The notes beneath the pieces are model-generated. The model was not told the origin of the DNA. It did no database searches and worked only from the letters and a program-made list of their open reading frames with translations. From NCBI RefSeq assembly GCF_000719345.1, contig NZ_JOFX01000004.1:62001-126000 (forward strand): a DNA stretch of 64,000 bases, written 5' to 3'. Positions within the stretch are counted from its first letter, which is position 1; each line of letters starts with the position of its first letter. Below, piece after piece: positions 32,150 through 40,586 of the stretch. The stretch is from Streptomyces sp. NRRL F-2664. Its GTDB lineage: Bacteria > Actinomycetota > Actinomycetes > Streptomycetales > Streptomycetaceae. The translations under genes were made by a program, and so were the position numbers.

Positions 32150-33423
32150 CCGGTCGGCGCGAACTGCGGCACGGGGGCGGCCGAGGGTGCGGCCGGGCCG
32201 GTCAGCCGGTCGGCGAGGGACCGGGCGAGCAGCGGTGCGAGTCCGAAGGACCGCCCGCCATCGGCGGCGCAGGCGTAGCCGGCAGCGCCCAGCTCGGCCG
32301 TCGGCGGTCCGCCGTCCGGGGTGAAGTCCGTGGAGTAGGCGTCCTCGGCCGCGGTCACCCAGGCCGGCCCGAAGCCGGGCAGGACGTCGGCGAACTCCCG
32401 CTCCAGTACGCGCTGCCAGTGCGCGCCGGTGGTGTGGTCGGTGATGCCGTCCACCACCCGGCGGGCCGCGGCCGAGGTGAGGCGCAGCCCCGCGCCCGCC
32501 ACCGGCGGGACCAGCCGGACTGCGCCCGTGGTCGCGAGGGCGACGGCCGGGGTGGCCGCCCACGCCCGGGCCTGCTGCCGGGGGACCCGGCAGTGCAGGA
32601 AGGACTGCCGGTAGAGGGTCGCCCGCCCGGCGACCTCCGGCGGCAGCAGCTTCCGGGACCGGGGGCCGGCCGCCAGCAGCACCGCGTCCCCGTGCAGCAC
32701 CCGCCCGTCCGCCAGCCGTACGGTGCCGCTCCCCGCGTCGACTGCCGTCACGGCGCGGTGCTCGACCAGCTCCACGTCCCGCTGCCATCTCAGCCATCCG
32801 GTGCAGGCGGCGAGGGCCCGCCCGGCCAGCAGGACGCCCGCCTCCTCCTCCAGTACCGCACCGAGGCCGCCGGTCGCGTTCAGGTGCGGGTAGCGGGCGG
32901 ACAGGCCGGCCGCGGTCAGCTCCCTGGCGGTGCCCCCGGCGGTGCGGAGGAGGGCCGCGCCGGCCGCCGCCGCGGCGGGCGGCAGCACGGTGAGGGCGCC
33001 GACCCGCTCGTAGAAGCGGGTCAGCAGCAGGTCCTCCAGTTCGATCCAGCGGTGGTGCGCCCGGAGCGCCGCCGCCGTGGCCCCTGGGTCAGCGGGGTGC
33101 AGGGCCCGCAGGATCCGGTTCGGGCCCGCGCGGCCGGCCCCGGCGTCCGGGCCGGGGCCTTCCGCCACGACCGTGACGCGGTGCCCGTCGAGCACGCACT
33201 CGACCGCCGTGAGCAGGGCGAGCACCCCGCCGCCGACGACCGTCACCCTGGCCGGCACCTCAGGTCCCGGCCGGGACGGGGGCGCGTACGGGCGAGCGCG
33301 CGGCCCCGGAGGGAGCGGTCGGGGCGAGGGGGGACACGGCGGCTCCTTGGCGTCGGTCGGACCCGGCCCATTGCACGGCACCGTCCCGTTGGCCGGAAGC
33401 ACGCGCTGCCTCCGGACAATCAA
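32146..33423 (-). CDS. FAD-dependent oxidoreductase (DAO family)
   Basis: A flavoprotein of the D-amino-acid/sarcosine oxidase fold. The dinucleotide motif VTVVGGGVLALLTAVE, TLYRQSFLHCRVP in the middle and the closing AGYACAADGGRSFGLAPLLARSLAD are visible. It would oxidise an amine or amino acid using FAD and oxygen; the substrate is unknown. Up to 425 residues are possible, but the first 55 are Pro-rich and unlike the family. A start at GTG 33258 or 33246 just before the GGG motif is plausible. It follows the ArsR gene on the same strand by 20 bases. Confidence 0.75.
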   Translation of the reverse strand: MIVRRQRVLPANGTVPCNGPGPTDAKEPPCPPSPRPLPPGPRARPYAPPSRPGPEVPARVTVVGGGVLALLTAVECVLDGHRVTVVAEGPGPDAGAGRAGPNRILRALHPADPGATAAALRAHHRWIELEDLLLTRFYERVGALTVLPPAAAAAGAALLRTAGGTARELTAAGLSARYPHLNATGGLGAVLEEEAGVLLAGRALAACTGWLRWQRDVELVEHRAVTAVDAGSGTVRLADGRVLHGDAVLLAAGPRSRKLLPPEVAGRATLYRQSFLHCRVPRQQARAWAATPAVALATTGAVRLVPPVAGAGLRLTSAAARRVVDGITDHTTGAHWQRVLEREFADVLPGFGPAWVTAAEDAYSTDFTPDGGPPTAELGAAGYACAADGGRSFGLAPLLARSLADRLTGPAAPSAAPVPQFAPTG

Positions 33424-33443
33424 CGGCCACCCCGCGGCGGATG

Positions 33444-33755
33444 TCAGAGGTTGGCGCGGATCAGATCCAGCAGGCCGGGGAAGCGCTCGTCCAGTTCCGT
33501 CCGGCGCAGGGTCGCGGCCCTGCTGTTGCCGCGGTCGACCTGTCCCACCAGGCCCGCCTCGCGCAGGACGCGGAAGTGGTGGGTGATGGTCGACTTCGAG
33601 ACCGGCAGGTTGAAGGACGCGCAGGTGCGCGCGGTGCCCTCCGGCTCCCGCAGCAGCGCGGAGACGACCGCGTAGCGCAGGGGGTCGGCGAGCGCGCTCA
33701 GTACGGCCGGGAGGGTCATCTCCTCGACGGAGGGGTGGCCGTCCTCATCGGGCAT
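33444..33755 (-). CDS. ArsR-type winged-helix repressor
   Basis: A 103-residue helix-turn-helix protein: LSALADPLRYAVVSALL, then the recognition helix SKSTITHHFRVLREAGLV and the wing VDRGNSRAATLRR. The usual ELCVCDL metal site is absent; only one Cys (RTCASF) lies near that place, so it likely senses something other than a metal through Cys pairs. It is divergent from the MFS exporter, the standard layout for local control of an efflux gene, and a 24-base inverted repeat lies just upstream of it. Confidence 0.87.
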   Translation of the reverse strand: MPDEDGHPSVEEMTLPAVLSALADPLRYAVVSALLREPEGTARTCASFNLPVSKSTITHHFRVLREAGLVGQVDRGNSRAATLRRTELDERFPGLLDLIRANL

Positions 33756-33770
33756 CGCGGACTCCTTCCT

Positions 33771-33833
33771 GAGGTACGGGTTGCATCATACCTCTCTCCT
33801 GTGTCAGCTTAAGGTTCGATCTCAACCGTACCT
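33771..33833. promoter_or_regulatory. Candidate operators between arsR-like and MFS genes
   Basis: GAGGTA (33771-33776) and TACCTC (33789-33794) form an inverted repeat with a 12-base spacer. AGGTACG (33772-33778) and CGTACCT (33827-33833) are the same half-site that occurs upstream of the afsA-like gene. GGTT/AACC arms (33813-33827) also occur. Confidence 0.45.
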
Positions 33834-33874
33834 GGTCGCGCCGCCGGCCGGGCCGAGCCTGGAGTTGTGCCCCC

Positions 33875-35440
33875 ATGAGTACGCAGACCACGCCGTCGGC
33901 CGCACCACCCGTACAGGCACAAGGGCAGCCGGGCCGCACCCTCACCCTGGCCGCGGTGCTCCTCGCGGTGTTCGTCGTCCCCATGTCGATCTCCGGAACT
34001 GCCGTCGCGCTGCCGGACATCGGCGCCGACACCGACGCCGGCCTCGCACCCCTGCAGTGGGTGGTGAACGCCTTCAACGTCGCCTTCGCCTGCTTCACGC
34101 TCGTCTGGGGATCCGTCGCCGACATCATCGGCCGGGTCAAGGCCTTCGCGGCCGGCGCCGCCGTCTACGCCGTGGCCTCGCTCGCCAGCGCCCTCGCGAC
34201 CGACGTGATCTGGCTGGACGCGGCCCGCGCCCTCGCCGGCATCGGCGGCGCGGCGATCTTCTCCTGCGGCGCGGCGATCATCGCGACCGTGTTCGACGGC
34301 CCGGCCCGCGCCAAGGCGTTCGCCCTGTTCGGCACCGTCGCCGGTGTCGGCGTGGCGATCGGCCCCTCGCTGGCCGGCGCCCTCGTGCAGGGCCTCGGCT
34401 GGCGCTGGGTGTTCGCGGTGCACGCCGTCGCCCTGCTCCTCGTCCTGTTCGCCGTGCCCGCCATCGCCAAGGCCATGCCGGCCGACGGCGGCAGCGGCGC
34501 ACGCATCGACGTCCCCGGCAGCGCGCTGTTCGTCGTCGCCATGGTCCTGCTGACGACCGCCATCGTGCAGGGCTCGCAGTGGGGCTGGGGCAGCACCGGG
34601 GTCCTGTCGCTGTTCGCGGGTGCCGTCGTGGTCCTCGCGGTCTTCGCGGCGGTCGAGAACCGCAGGGAACACCCCATGCTGGACCTGAGCGTGCTGCGCA
34701 ACCGGCGCTTCGTCGGCCTGTGCCTGGTGCCCGTCGCCGCGTCCTTCGGCTTCGTCACCATGCTCACCTACCTGCCGAGCTACCTGACCGCCGCCACCGG
34801 CCGCGACACCGGCTCCGCCGGTCTGATCATGCTGCTGCTCACCGCGCCCGTACTGGTGTGCCCGATGCTCGCCGCGAAGCTGGTCACCCGGGGGGTCTCG
34901 GCGCTCACCCTCATCTACGTCAGCCTCGCCTGCCTGGTCGTCGGCGACCTGGCCCTCACGCTCTTCTCGCCGGACGTGCAGATCCTCGTCGTCGCCCTGC
35001 CGATGCTCGTCACCGGCGCCGGCATGGGCCTGTCCGCAGGACTCGTCGACGGCCAGGCACTGGAACTCATCGACCCGGCCAAGGCCGGCATGGCCGCGGG
35101 CTTCCTCAACACGCTGCGGCTCGGCAGCGAGGCCATCGCCGTGGCGGTGTACGGATCGGCCCTCGCGACCGTCCTCCGCACCCGCATCGACGACGGCATC
35201 GGCGACCACGCCGGCGCCTCGAACGCCGACCGGGTCGCCGACCAGGCCGCGGGCGGCGACTTCGCGCGCGCCACCGAGGTCTCCGGCGCCGTGGACACCG
35301 AGGGCTTCACCCACTTCCTCGCCCAGTCCTACGACTCCGCCTTCCACACCGTCCTGTGGGGGCTCGCCGCGGTCTGCGTCGTGCTCTGCGCCGTCGTCGC
35401 CGCCCTGCTGCGCGGCGGCCCCGCCAAGAGCGCCGCGTGA
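33875..35440 (+). CDS. MFS drug/proton antiporter (DHA2, EmrB/QacA type)
   Basis: A 521-residue transporter with about 14 membrane helices. Visible signatures are the helix-1 motif (VPMSISGTAVALPDIG), WVVNAFNVAFACFTLVWGSVADIIGR for motif A, and GPSLAGALVQGLGWRWVFAVH, the motif C/D region of the DHA2 group. It would export a small hydrophobic compound, perhaps a product of this gene block. The ATG has GGAG upstream. The divergent ArsR protein is the likely regulator. Confidence 0.92.
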   Translation: MSTQTTPSAAPPVQAQGQPGRTLTLAAVLLAVFVVPMSISGTAVALPDIGADTDAGLAPLQWVVNAFNVAFACFTLVWGSVADIIGRVKAFAAGAAVYAVASLASALATDVIWLDAARALAGIGGAAIFSCGAAIIATVFDGPARAKAFALFGTVAGVGVAIGPSLAGALVQGLGWRWVFAVHAVALLLVLFAVPAIAKAMPADGGSGARIDVPGSALFVVAMVLLTTAIVQGSQWGWGSTGVLSLFAGAVVVLAVFAAVENRREHPMLDLSVLRNRRFVGLCLVPVAASFGFVTMLTYLPSYLTAATGRDTGSAGLIMLLLTAPVLVCPMLAAKLVTRGVSALTLIYVSLACLVVGDLALTLFSPDVQILVVALPMLVTGAGMGLSAGLVDGQALELIDPAKAGMAAGFLNTLRLGSEAIAVAVYGSALATVLRTRIDDGIGDHAGASNADRVADQAAGGDFARATEVSGAVDTEGFTHFLAQSYDSAFHTVLWGLAAVCVVLCAVVAALLRGGPAKSAA

Positions 35441-35467
35441 CCCTCCCCCGCACGACCGTCCTGTGAG

Positions 35468-35494
35468 CGCGGGGAGCGCGCAGCGCGCTCCCCG
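35468..35494 (+). terminator. Hairpin after the MFS gene
   Basis: GCGGGGAGCGCG-CAG-CGCGCTCCCCGC lies 28 bases after the MFS stop. There is no T-run. The remaining 145 bases before the monooxygenase gene show only its RBS. Confidence 0.65.
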
Positions 35495-35640
35495 CCCGGA
35501 CGACACCCCCGAGACCGGCCCGGCGCCCCGATTCCCCCGTCACGGCGCCGGGCCTCCCGCGTTCACCGCGCCGCCGCCGCGCCTCCCGCGGCACATCCCG
35601 TCCGACCGCCGGGGCGGCACCAGGAAAGGACCCGCGCCCC

Positions 35641-37152
35641 ATGAACCGTGCCCTGCACGCCGTCCGCCCCGCCCCCGCCACCGCCCAGGTCCTGGTCGTC
35701 GGGGGCGGGCCCGTCGGAATGCTCCTGGCCGCCGAGCTCGGGCACCACGGCATCTGCACCATCGTGCTCGAAGCCGAACCGCGGACCCTCGACCAGCCCA
35801 AGGCCGGCACCCTGCACGCCCGCACCGTGCAGGGTCTCGCCCGGCGCGGCCACCTCCCCGCGCACGCCGCGACCGAGGACCGGCTGCGGCGCACCTGCGC
35901 CGACGCGTTCCACTTCGCGGGCATGCCGGGGCTCGTCATCACCGGCCCCGCCACCGAGCCCGGCCCCATCGTCGGCCGCTCCCAGGCCGACCTGGAGCGG
36001 GACTTCGAGCAGCGGGCCCGGGCCGGAGGCGTCACCGTGCTGCGCGGACACCGCGTGACCGGCCTCCACCAGGGACCCGACTCCGTCGCGGTCACCGCCG
36101 AGGGACCGGACGGCGTACGGCGCTTCACCGCCGAGTACGTCGTCGGTGCGGACGGAGCCCGCAGCACCGTGCGCGAACGGCTGGGCTTCGCCGAGGACAC
36201 CCACCCGGCGAGCGTGTCCGCCCTGCTGGGCCTGGTCCGGCTGACGGATCCGGACCACGTGCCCTACGGCTGGCACCGCACCCCCCGCGGCTGGACGGTG
36301 GCGGGCGTCAACCCGTACGGACACAGCCGGTTCATCACGATCGACTTCCGCGGCCCGCACCCCGACCGGCACTCCCCGCCCACCCTCGACGAGCTCCGCC
36401 GCGAGGGCCGGCGCATCCTCGGCCGGGACGTGCCGATGGCCGACCCGGCCTTCTTCTCCCGCTTCAGCGACTTCGCCCGCCTGGTGCGCGACTACCGCAA
36501 GGACCGGGTGTTCCTCGCCGGTGACGCCGCCCACGTGCACTTCCCGGTGGGCGGGCAGGGCCTCAACCTCGGCCTCCAGGACGCGCTCAACCTCTCCTGG
36601 AAGCTCGCCCACACCCTCGCGGGCACCGCCGGCAAGGACCTGCTCGACACCTACGGCACCGAACGTCGGCCCGCCGCACGGCGCGTCATCGACAACACGC
36701 GGGCCCAGCTGGCCCTCATGCGGCCCGACCCCGGCCTCGACCCGCTGCGCGACCTCGTCACCGAGCTGCTCGGACTCGACGAGGTGAAGGGAAGCCTCGG
36801 CCGGATGATCAGCGCCCAGGAGACGGCGTACCCCCCGGCGGACGGACTCGGCTCGCGCTGGGAGGGCCGCTTCCTGCCCAACCTGCCGCTCACCACGGAC
36901 GACGGCCCGACCGACCTGATCCGGCTGCTGCTGCCCGGGCGTCCCGTGCTGATCCTGCTCGGCGAGGACGGCCGGGTCCACCGCGAGCAGGCCGCGCGCT
37001 GGGGCCACGTCCTGCACACGGTCCCCGCGACCACCCCCGTGCCCATGCCCTGGGACGCCGTCCTCCTCCGGCCCGACGGATACGTCGCCTGGGCCCCGGA
37101 CGGGGGACCGCTGGCCGACGCGCTGCGCCGGTGGTTCGGCGAACCCCGCTGA
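35641..37152 (+). CDS. FAD-dependent aromatic monooxygenase
   Basis: A 503-residue class A flavin monooxygenase of the PheA/TfdB/polyketide hydroxylase group. Motifs are GGGPVGMLLAAELG (FAD Rossmann), VGADGARSTVRERLG (DG motif), LAGDAAHVHFPVGGQGLNLGLQDA (GD motif) and a thioredoxin-like C-terminal domain. Such enzymes hydroxylate phenols or polyketides, and related ones inactivate rifampicin. Together with the exporter this could be a modification or self-protection gene; the substrate is unknown. ATG 35641 follows AGGAAAGG. Confidence 0.88.
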   Translation: MNRALHAVRPAPATAQVLVVGGGPVGMLLAAELGHHGICTIVLEAEPRTLDQPKAGTLHARTVQGLARRGHLPAHAATEDRLRRTCADAFHFAGMPGLVITGPATEPGPIVGRSQADLERDFEQRARAGGVTVLRGHRVTGLHQGPDSVAVTAEGPDGVRRFTAEYVVGADGARSTVRERLGFAEDTHPASVSALLGLVRLTDPDHVPYGWHRTPRGWTVAGVNPYGHSRFITIDFRGPHPDRHSPPTLDELRREGRRILGRDVPMADPAFFSRFSDFARLVRDYRKDRVFLAGDAAHVHFPVGGQGLNLGLQDALNLSWKLAHTLAGTAGKDLLDTYGTERRPAARRVIDNTRAQLALMRPDPGLDPLRDLVTELLGLDEVKGSLGRMISAQETAYPPADGLGSRWEGRFLPNLPLTTDDGPTDLIRLLLPGRPVLILLGEDGRVHREQAARWGHVLHTVPATTPVPMPWDAVLLRPDGYVAWAPDGGPLADALRRWFGEPR

Positions 37153-37169
37153 CGGACGCCACGCGCGCA

Positions 37170-37200
37170 GGGCGGGCACGTGAACCACGTGCCCGCCCCT
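37170..37200. terminator. Convergent terminator between monooxygenase and P450 genes
   Basis: A long hairpin with arms GGGCGGGCACGT and ACGTGCCCGCCC around a short loop, followed by CTTGT on the plus strand. Confidence 0.8.
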
Positions 37201-37254
37201 TGTACCGCTTGCCTGCGCACCTACCGGCGCCGCCGGGTCAGCCGGTCCCCCGGC

Positions 37255-38463
37255 TCACCACCGCACCGGCAGCGACGTCGGCCGCCGCAGCACCGTCCCC
37301 TCGTCCCACGGCACCTCCGCCGGGTGGACGGCCAGAGCCAGGTCCGGGAACTCCCGGGCCAGGCGCGTCAGGACGGTCACGATCTCCATGCGGGCCAGCG
37401 CGGCACCCATGCAGTGGTGCATCCCGTAGCCGAACTGCAGGTGCCGCCTGGCCGGCACCCGGTCGGGGTCGACGGTCAGCGGGTCCGGGAACGCCTCGGG
37501 GTCCCGGTTGGCGGCGAAGGCGTCCGGGTAGACCACGGTGCCCCGCGCCACGACCCCCTCGGTCGTCTCCAGGTCCCGGCCGGCGATCCGCGGGAAGGCG
37601 GAGATCGCCCCCAGCGGGATCAGCCGGATCAGCTCCTCCGCCAGGCGCGGGGCGATCGCGGGGTCGTCGGCGAGGCGGCGCCACAGTGCGGGCGCCGCGA
37701 GCAGCGCGTACAGCGACTTGGTCAGTACGGACACCACGTTCTGGTCGCCCCCGAGCAGCGAGCCGAAGAAGATGCCGGTGAGCTCGGCGTCGTCCATCGG
37801 CGGCTCGGCCCGGTCCCGGTCGGCACGGAAGCGGTCGATCAGGCCGCCGGGCACCACCGGGCGGGCGCCGGTGACCAGGTCCTGGACGTAGCCGTACACC
37901 CGGTAGAAGTGCTCCACCAGGTCCGGCACGTCCTCGTGCGAGGCGATCTGCACGATCCGCGACGACGGCCGGAAGTACGGGACGTCCTCGACCGGGAAGC
38001 CCAGGAAGTGCGCGTTCACGGTGACCGGTACCCGGTCGAGGAGGTCGGTGAACAGGTCCGGGGACGTGCCGGCGCGCAACCGCCGGATCCCCTCGTCCAC
38101 CACCTCGTCGATCACCGGGCGGAGCCGCTCGGTGCCCGCGGCGCTGTAGTCGGCGGCGACGAAGCCGCGGACCCGCGCGTGGTGCGGGGCGTCGAGGTTG
38201 AGCAGGAGTTCCTTCGGCATGACGGTCGGCAGGAAGCTGGGCCCGTCCTCGACGTTGGTCTCGGTGCGGCCCGACGCCGGGTCGGTCAGCACCTTGTGCA
38301 CGTCGGCGTACCGGGTCAGGTGCGCGACCTTGTGGCCGCTCGGCAGCCGGATCAGCGGGACGCCGCCCGGGCCGCGCTCGTCGAGCACGGTGAAGGCCGG
38401 GGCGGGGTCGAGGTGGGGTATGTCCGTGACGGTGACGGCCGCGGACGTGACGGTGGTGGTCAT
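37255..38463 (-). CDS. Cytochrome P450
   Basis: A 402-residue bacterial class I P450. The heme-ligand loop is FGYGMHHCMGAALARMEI, the ExxR motif lies in EELIRLIPLG, and the K-helix/meander order is normal. The I-helix reads GSLLGGDQNVVSVL, with Gln where the usual oxygen-activating Thr stands, so proton delivery may differ. It needs an external ferredoxin, not seen here. It is the last gene of an operon after the HAD and afsA-like genes. It may oxidise the side chain of a signalling butyrolactone; that is inference from context. Confidence 0.93.
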   Translation of the reverse strand: MTTTVTSAAVTVTDIPHLDPAPAFTVLDERGPGGVPLIRLPSGHKVAHLTRYADVHKVLTDPASGRTETNVEDGPSFLPTVMPKELLLNLDAPHHARVRGFVAADYSAAGTERLRPVIDEVVDEGIRRLRAGTSPDLFTDLLDRVPVTVNAHFLGFPVEDVPYFRPSSRIVQIASHEDVPDLVEHFYRVYGYVQDLVTGARPVVPGGLIDRFRADRDRAEPPMDDAELTGIFFGSLLGGDQNVVSVLTKSLYALLAAPALWRRLADDPAIAPRLAEELIRLIPLGAISAFPRIAGRDLETTEGVVARGTVVYPDAFAANRDPEAFPDPLTVDPDRVPARRHLQFGYGMHHCMGAALARMEIVTVLTRLAREFPDLALAVHPAEVPWDEGTVLRRPTSLPVRW

Positions 38464-38490
38464 GTGCCCTCCGTGGGGAAGAGTGGTGCG

Positions 38491-39147
38491 TCAGACGAGG
38501 GCGGGCAGCCCGGTCAGGCCCGCCAGCTCGCGTACGGTCCGGGCGTTGTTGCGGAAGTGCACCGCGCGCCAGCCGACGGAGCGGGCCGCGGCGCAGTTCT
38601 CGGCGAGGTCGTCGATCAGCACGCACTCCGCCGCGGGCACGTCCGCCTCCTTCTCCGCCCTGCGGAAGATCTCCGGGTCGGGCTTGCGGACGCCCACCGC
38701 GCAGGAGTCGACGATGCAGTCGACCTCGCCGACCGGTGCGACGATCGCGCGCCAGTAGGGCTCCCACTCGACGACGTTGTTGCTGAGGATCCCGACCCGG
38801 TAGCCGTGCTCCTTGGCGTGCAGCGCCGTGGCCACCATCACCGGGTTGGCGCGCACCCCCTCGAACCACTGCCGGCCGAACTCCTCGAAGCGTGCGCGGG
38901 ACAGGTCGATGCCCGGCTCGGCCTCCGCGAGCACGCGGGCCATCGCCCGTCCCCACTCCGCCTCGGTGAGCAGGGCCAGTTCGAGGGGCGCCAGGGGTTC
39001 GACGCCCAGTTCGGCGCCGACCGCGGCCAGCGCGGCCTTCAGTCGGCGCGGCGTGATGCCCGTACGCGCGTGGTACGAGTCGAAGAGCTCGTCGAGCGGC
39101 GGTGAGAGCACGCCGCCGAAGTCGAACCAGATCATGGGCTGGGGCAC
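38491..39147 (-). CDS. HAD-superfamily hydrolase
   Basis: A 218-residue HAD hydrolase with motif I WFDFGGVLSPP (nucleophile Asp), motif II GILSNNV, motif III Lys in GVRKPDPEIFRRA and motif IV CVLIDDLAENC. The DFGGVL form of motif I belongs to the subgroup that includes YihX-like sugar phosphatases. Between afsA-like and P450 genes (gaps 42 and 27 bases), it could remove the phosphate from the butenolide phosphate made by AfsA. That step is known in the A-factor pathway, but the assignment here is inference. Confidence 0.87.
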   Translation of the reverse strand: MPQPMIWFDFGGVLSPPLDELFDSYHARTGITPRRLKAALAAVGAELGVEPLAPLELALLTEAEWGRAMARVLAEAEPGIDLSRARFEEFGRQWFEGVRANPVMVATALHAKEHGYRVGILSNNVVEWEPYWRAIVAPVGEVDCIVDSCAVGVRKPDPEIFRRAEKEADVPAAECVLIDDLAENCAAARSVGWRAVHFRNNARTVRELAGLTGLPALV

Positions 39148-39189
39148 TGCGGTGTCTCCTCGGTTCGCCGGGACACGGGATACGGGCGC

Positions 39190-40203
39190 TCAGGCGCCGG
39201 CGGTGGCGGGGGAGAGCCGGCTCAGCAGCGCTCCGCCGATGGGGCTGGTCAGGGCGAGGTGCACCCGGGCCCGCGCGATCTGGTCCTCCTGGGTCATGGT
39301 GATCTCGAAGGCCACCGTGTCCGGCGTCGGCGACTGCTCCACCCGCACCAGGCAGTCCGTCGGCAGCTCGAACTCGCCGAAGCGGGTGAAGTCCGTCTCC
39401 ACCCGCGTGAGCAGCAGCCCCTGCGGCGAGAGCCCGAACAGCGCGTGCGCGGCGTGCACCGCGGACTGGCGGAAGCCCTCGAAGATCAGCGCGCCCGGGA
39501 TGTGGTCGAGCGGGTGGTCGAAGAGGGCCGGGTTGGCCTGGTCGACGACGATCCGGGTGAGCACCTCGTGCTCGCGGACCTCGGTCTCGGACAGCACGAC
39601 GTTGTGCGGGGAGACGCGTCCCACGGACGCCGGGGGCACCCGGCGTCCCGTGTGGTGGGGCCGGGCGGTGGCGAGCGGGAGCGAGGCGCGGCCCTTCTCC
39701 CGCATCCGGTCCCAGGCCCGGCCGGGCATCCACTGGCAGGTGGTGGTCATGGTCGCGGCCTCACGCCCGTCCACGGTGAGGACCATGTCGAGCGTGCTGC
39801 CGGTGACGACGCCGTCCCGGTGCTTCAGCCCCGCCTGCCGGGCGTGGATCCGCGCGTGGCCCGGCCGGGTGCCGATGTGCAGAGCGGCGATGTCGGTGAC
39901 GACCATCTCGCCGCCGTTGAAGATGAACTTCTCGTCGATCGCGGCGTCGAGGAAGGTGTGGGCGGCGTAGATCGACGCCTGGCGGAAGACCTCGACGAGG
40001 AGCAGCGGGTCGTAGACGGCGGGCGAGGTGGTCTGGTCGCTGTAGTAGCTGTGCACGCGCGGCAGTTGCGCGGCGATGAGGTACGCGTCCTCGGCCACCC
40101 GGACCGAGTCCGTGAGGAACACCTCGCAGACGGCCGCTCGGTGGACCAGGGCCCGCGTCACGGTGCTCGCGTAACTGAGTTCGGTGGCCAGGGTCGTGGA
40201 CAT
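39190..40203 (-). CDS. AfsA/ScbA/BarX-type gamma-butyrolactone biosynthesis protein
   Basis: A 337-residue protein with two AfsA hotdog-like repeats: the first at about 15-165 (VHRAAVCEVFLTD, DPLLLVEVFRQASIYAAHTF), the second at about 190-330 (HNVVLSETEVREHEVLTRI, DHIPGALIFEGFRQSAVHAAH). AfsA condenses a beta-ketoacyl thioester with dihydroxyacetone phosphate, the key step toward A-factor-type signals. The ATG has GAGGGGG upstream. It leads an operon with HAD and P450 genes. No TetR-type butyrolactone receptor gene is in the window, which is unusual for this family. Confidence 0.93.
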   Translation of the reverse strand: MSTTLATELSYASTVTRALVHRAAVCEVFLTDSVRVAEDAYLIAAQLPRVHSYYSDQTTSPAVYDPLLLVEVFRQASIYAAHTFLDAAIDEKFIFNGGEMVVTDIAALHIGTRPGHARIHARQAGLKHRDGVVTGSTLDMVLTVDGREAATMTTTCQWMPGRAWDRMREKGRASLPLATARPHHTGRRVPPASVGRVSPHNVVLSETEVREHEVLTRIVVDQANPALFDHPLDHIPGALIFEGFRQSAVHAAHALFGLSPQGLLLTRVETDFTRFGEFELPTDCLVRVEQSPTPDTVAFEITMTQEDQIARARVHLALTSPIGGALLSRLSPATAGA

Positions 40204-40227
40204 GGCTGAGTTCCCCCTCTTGCATGC

Positions 40228-40267
40228 AGGTACGTCTCCAAACGGAGGTACGCATCCGACCGTACCT
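40228..40267. promoter_or_regulatory. Candidate autoregulatory element upstream of the afsA-like gene
   Basis: AGGTACG (40228-40234), AGGTACG (40246-40252) and the inverted CGTACCT (40261-40267) are present. The last two form a 22-base palindrome with 7-base perfect arms, of the size of butyrolactone-receptor (ARE) operators. It is 25-64 bases before the start codon, over the likely promoter. The rest of the 383-base gap to tRNA-Ala holds only the tRNA terminator. Confidence 0.5.
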
Positions 40268-40536
40268 TGACCCGCGGGCCGTCCACCGTGGCGTACGCCA
40301 CTCCCGCGGCCCGGATGCCCGCCGCTTTAGCGAGACTTCAGCCGACCCGGAGACACCGGCACCGGTCGGCCCGCCCGCCGGGTCGGGGCTCCGGTCGATA
40401 GGTGTATCCACCATACTTTCGGACGGCCGCCGATCCGGCACCGCGATCGCCGGATCGCACCGCGGACCCCCGCCCGCTGCCCCCGGGGGCCGCAGGCGGA
40501 GGGACGGTCGGGCAGGCCCGGCGGCCCGCAGGGCAT

Positions 40537-40581
40537 GAAAAAATGCCCTCCGACCCGCGTTTTCGCAGGTCGGAGGGCATT
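40537..40581 (-). terminator. Terminator of the tRNA-Ala gene
   Basis: Read on the minus strand, AATGCCCTCCGACC and its complement form a 14-base-pair stem around a 12-base loop, followed by a run of T residues. Confidence 0.9.
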
Positions 40582-40586
40582 GAGTG

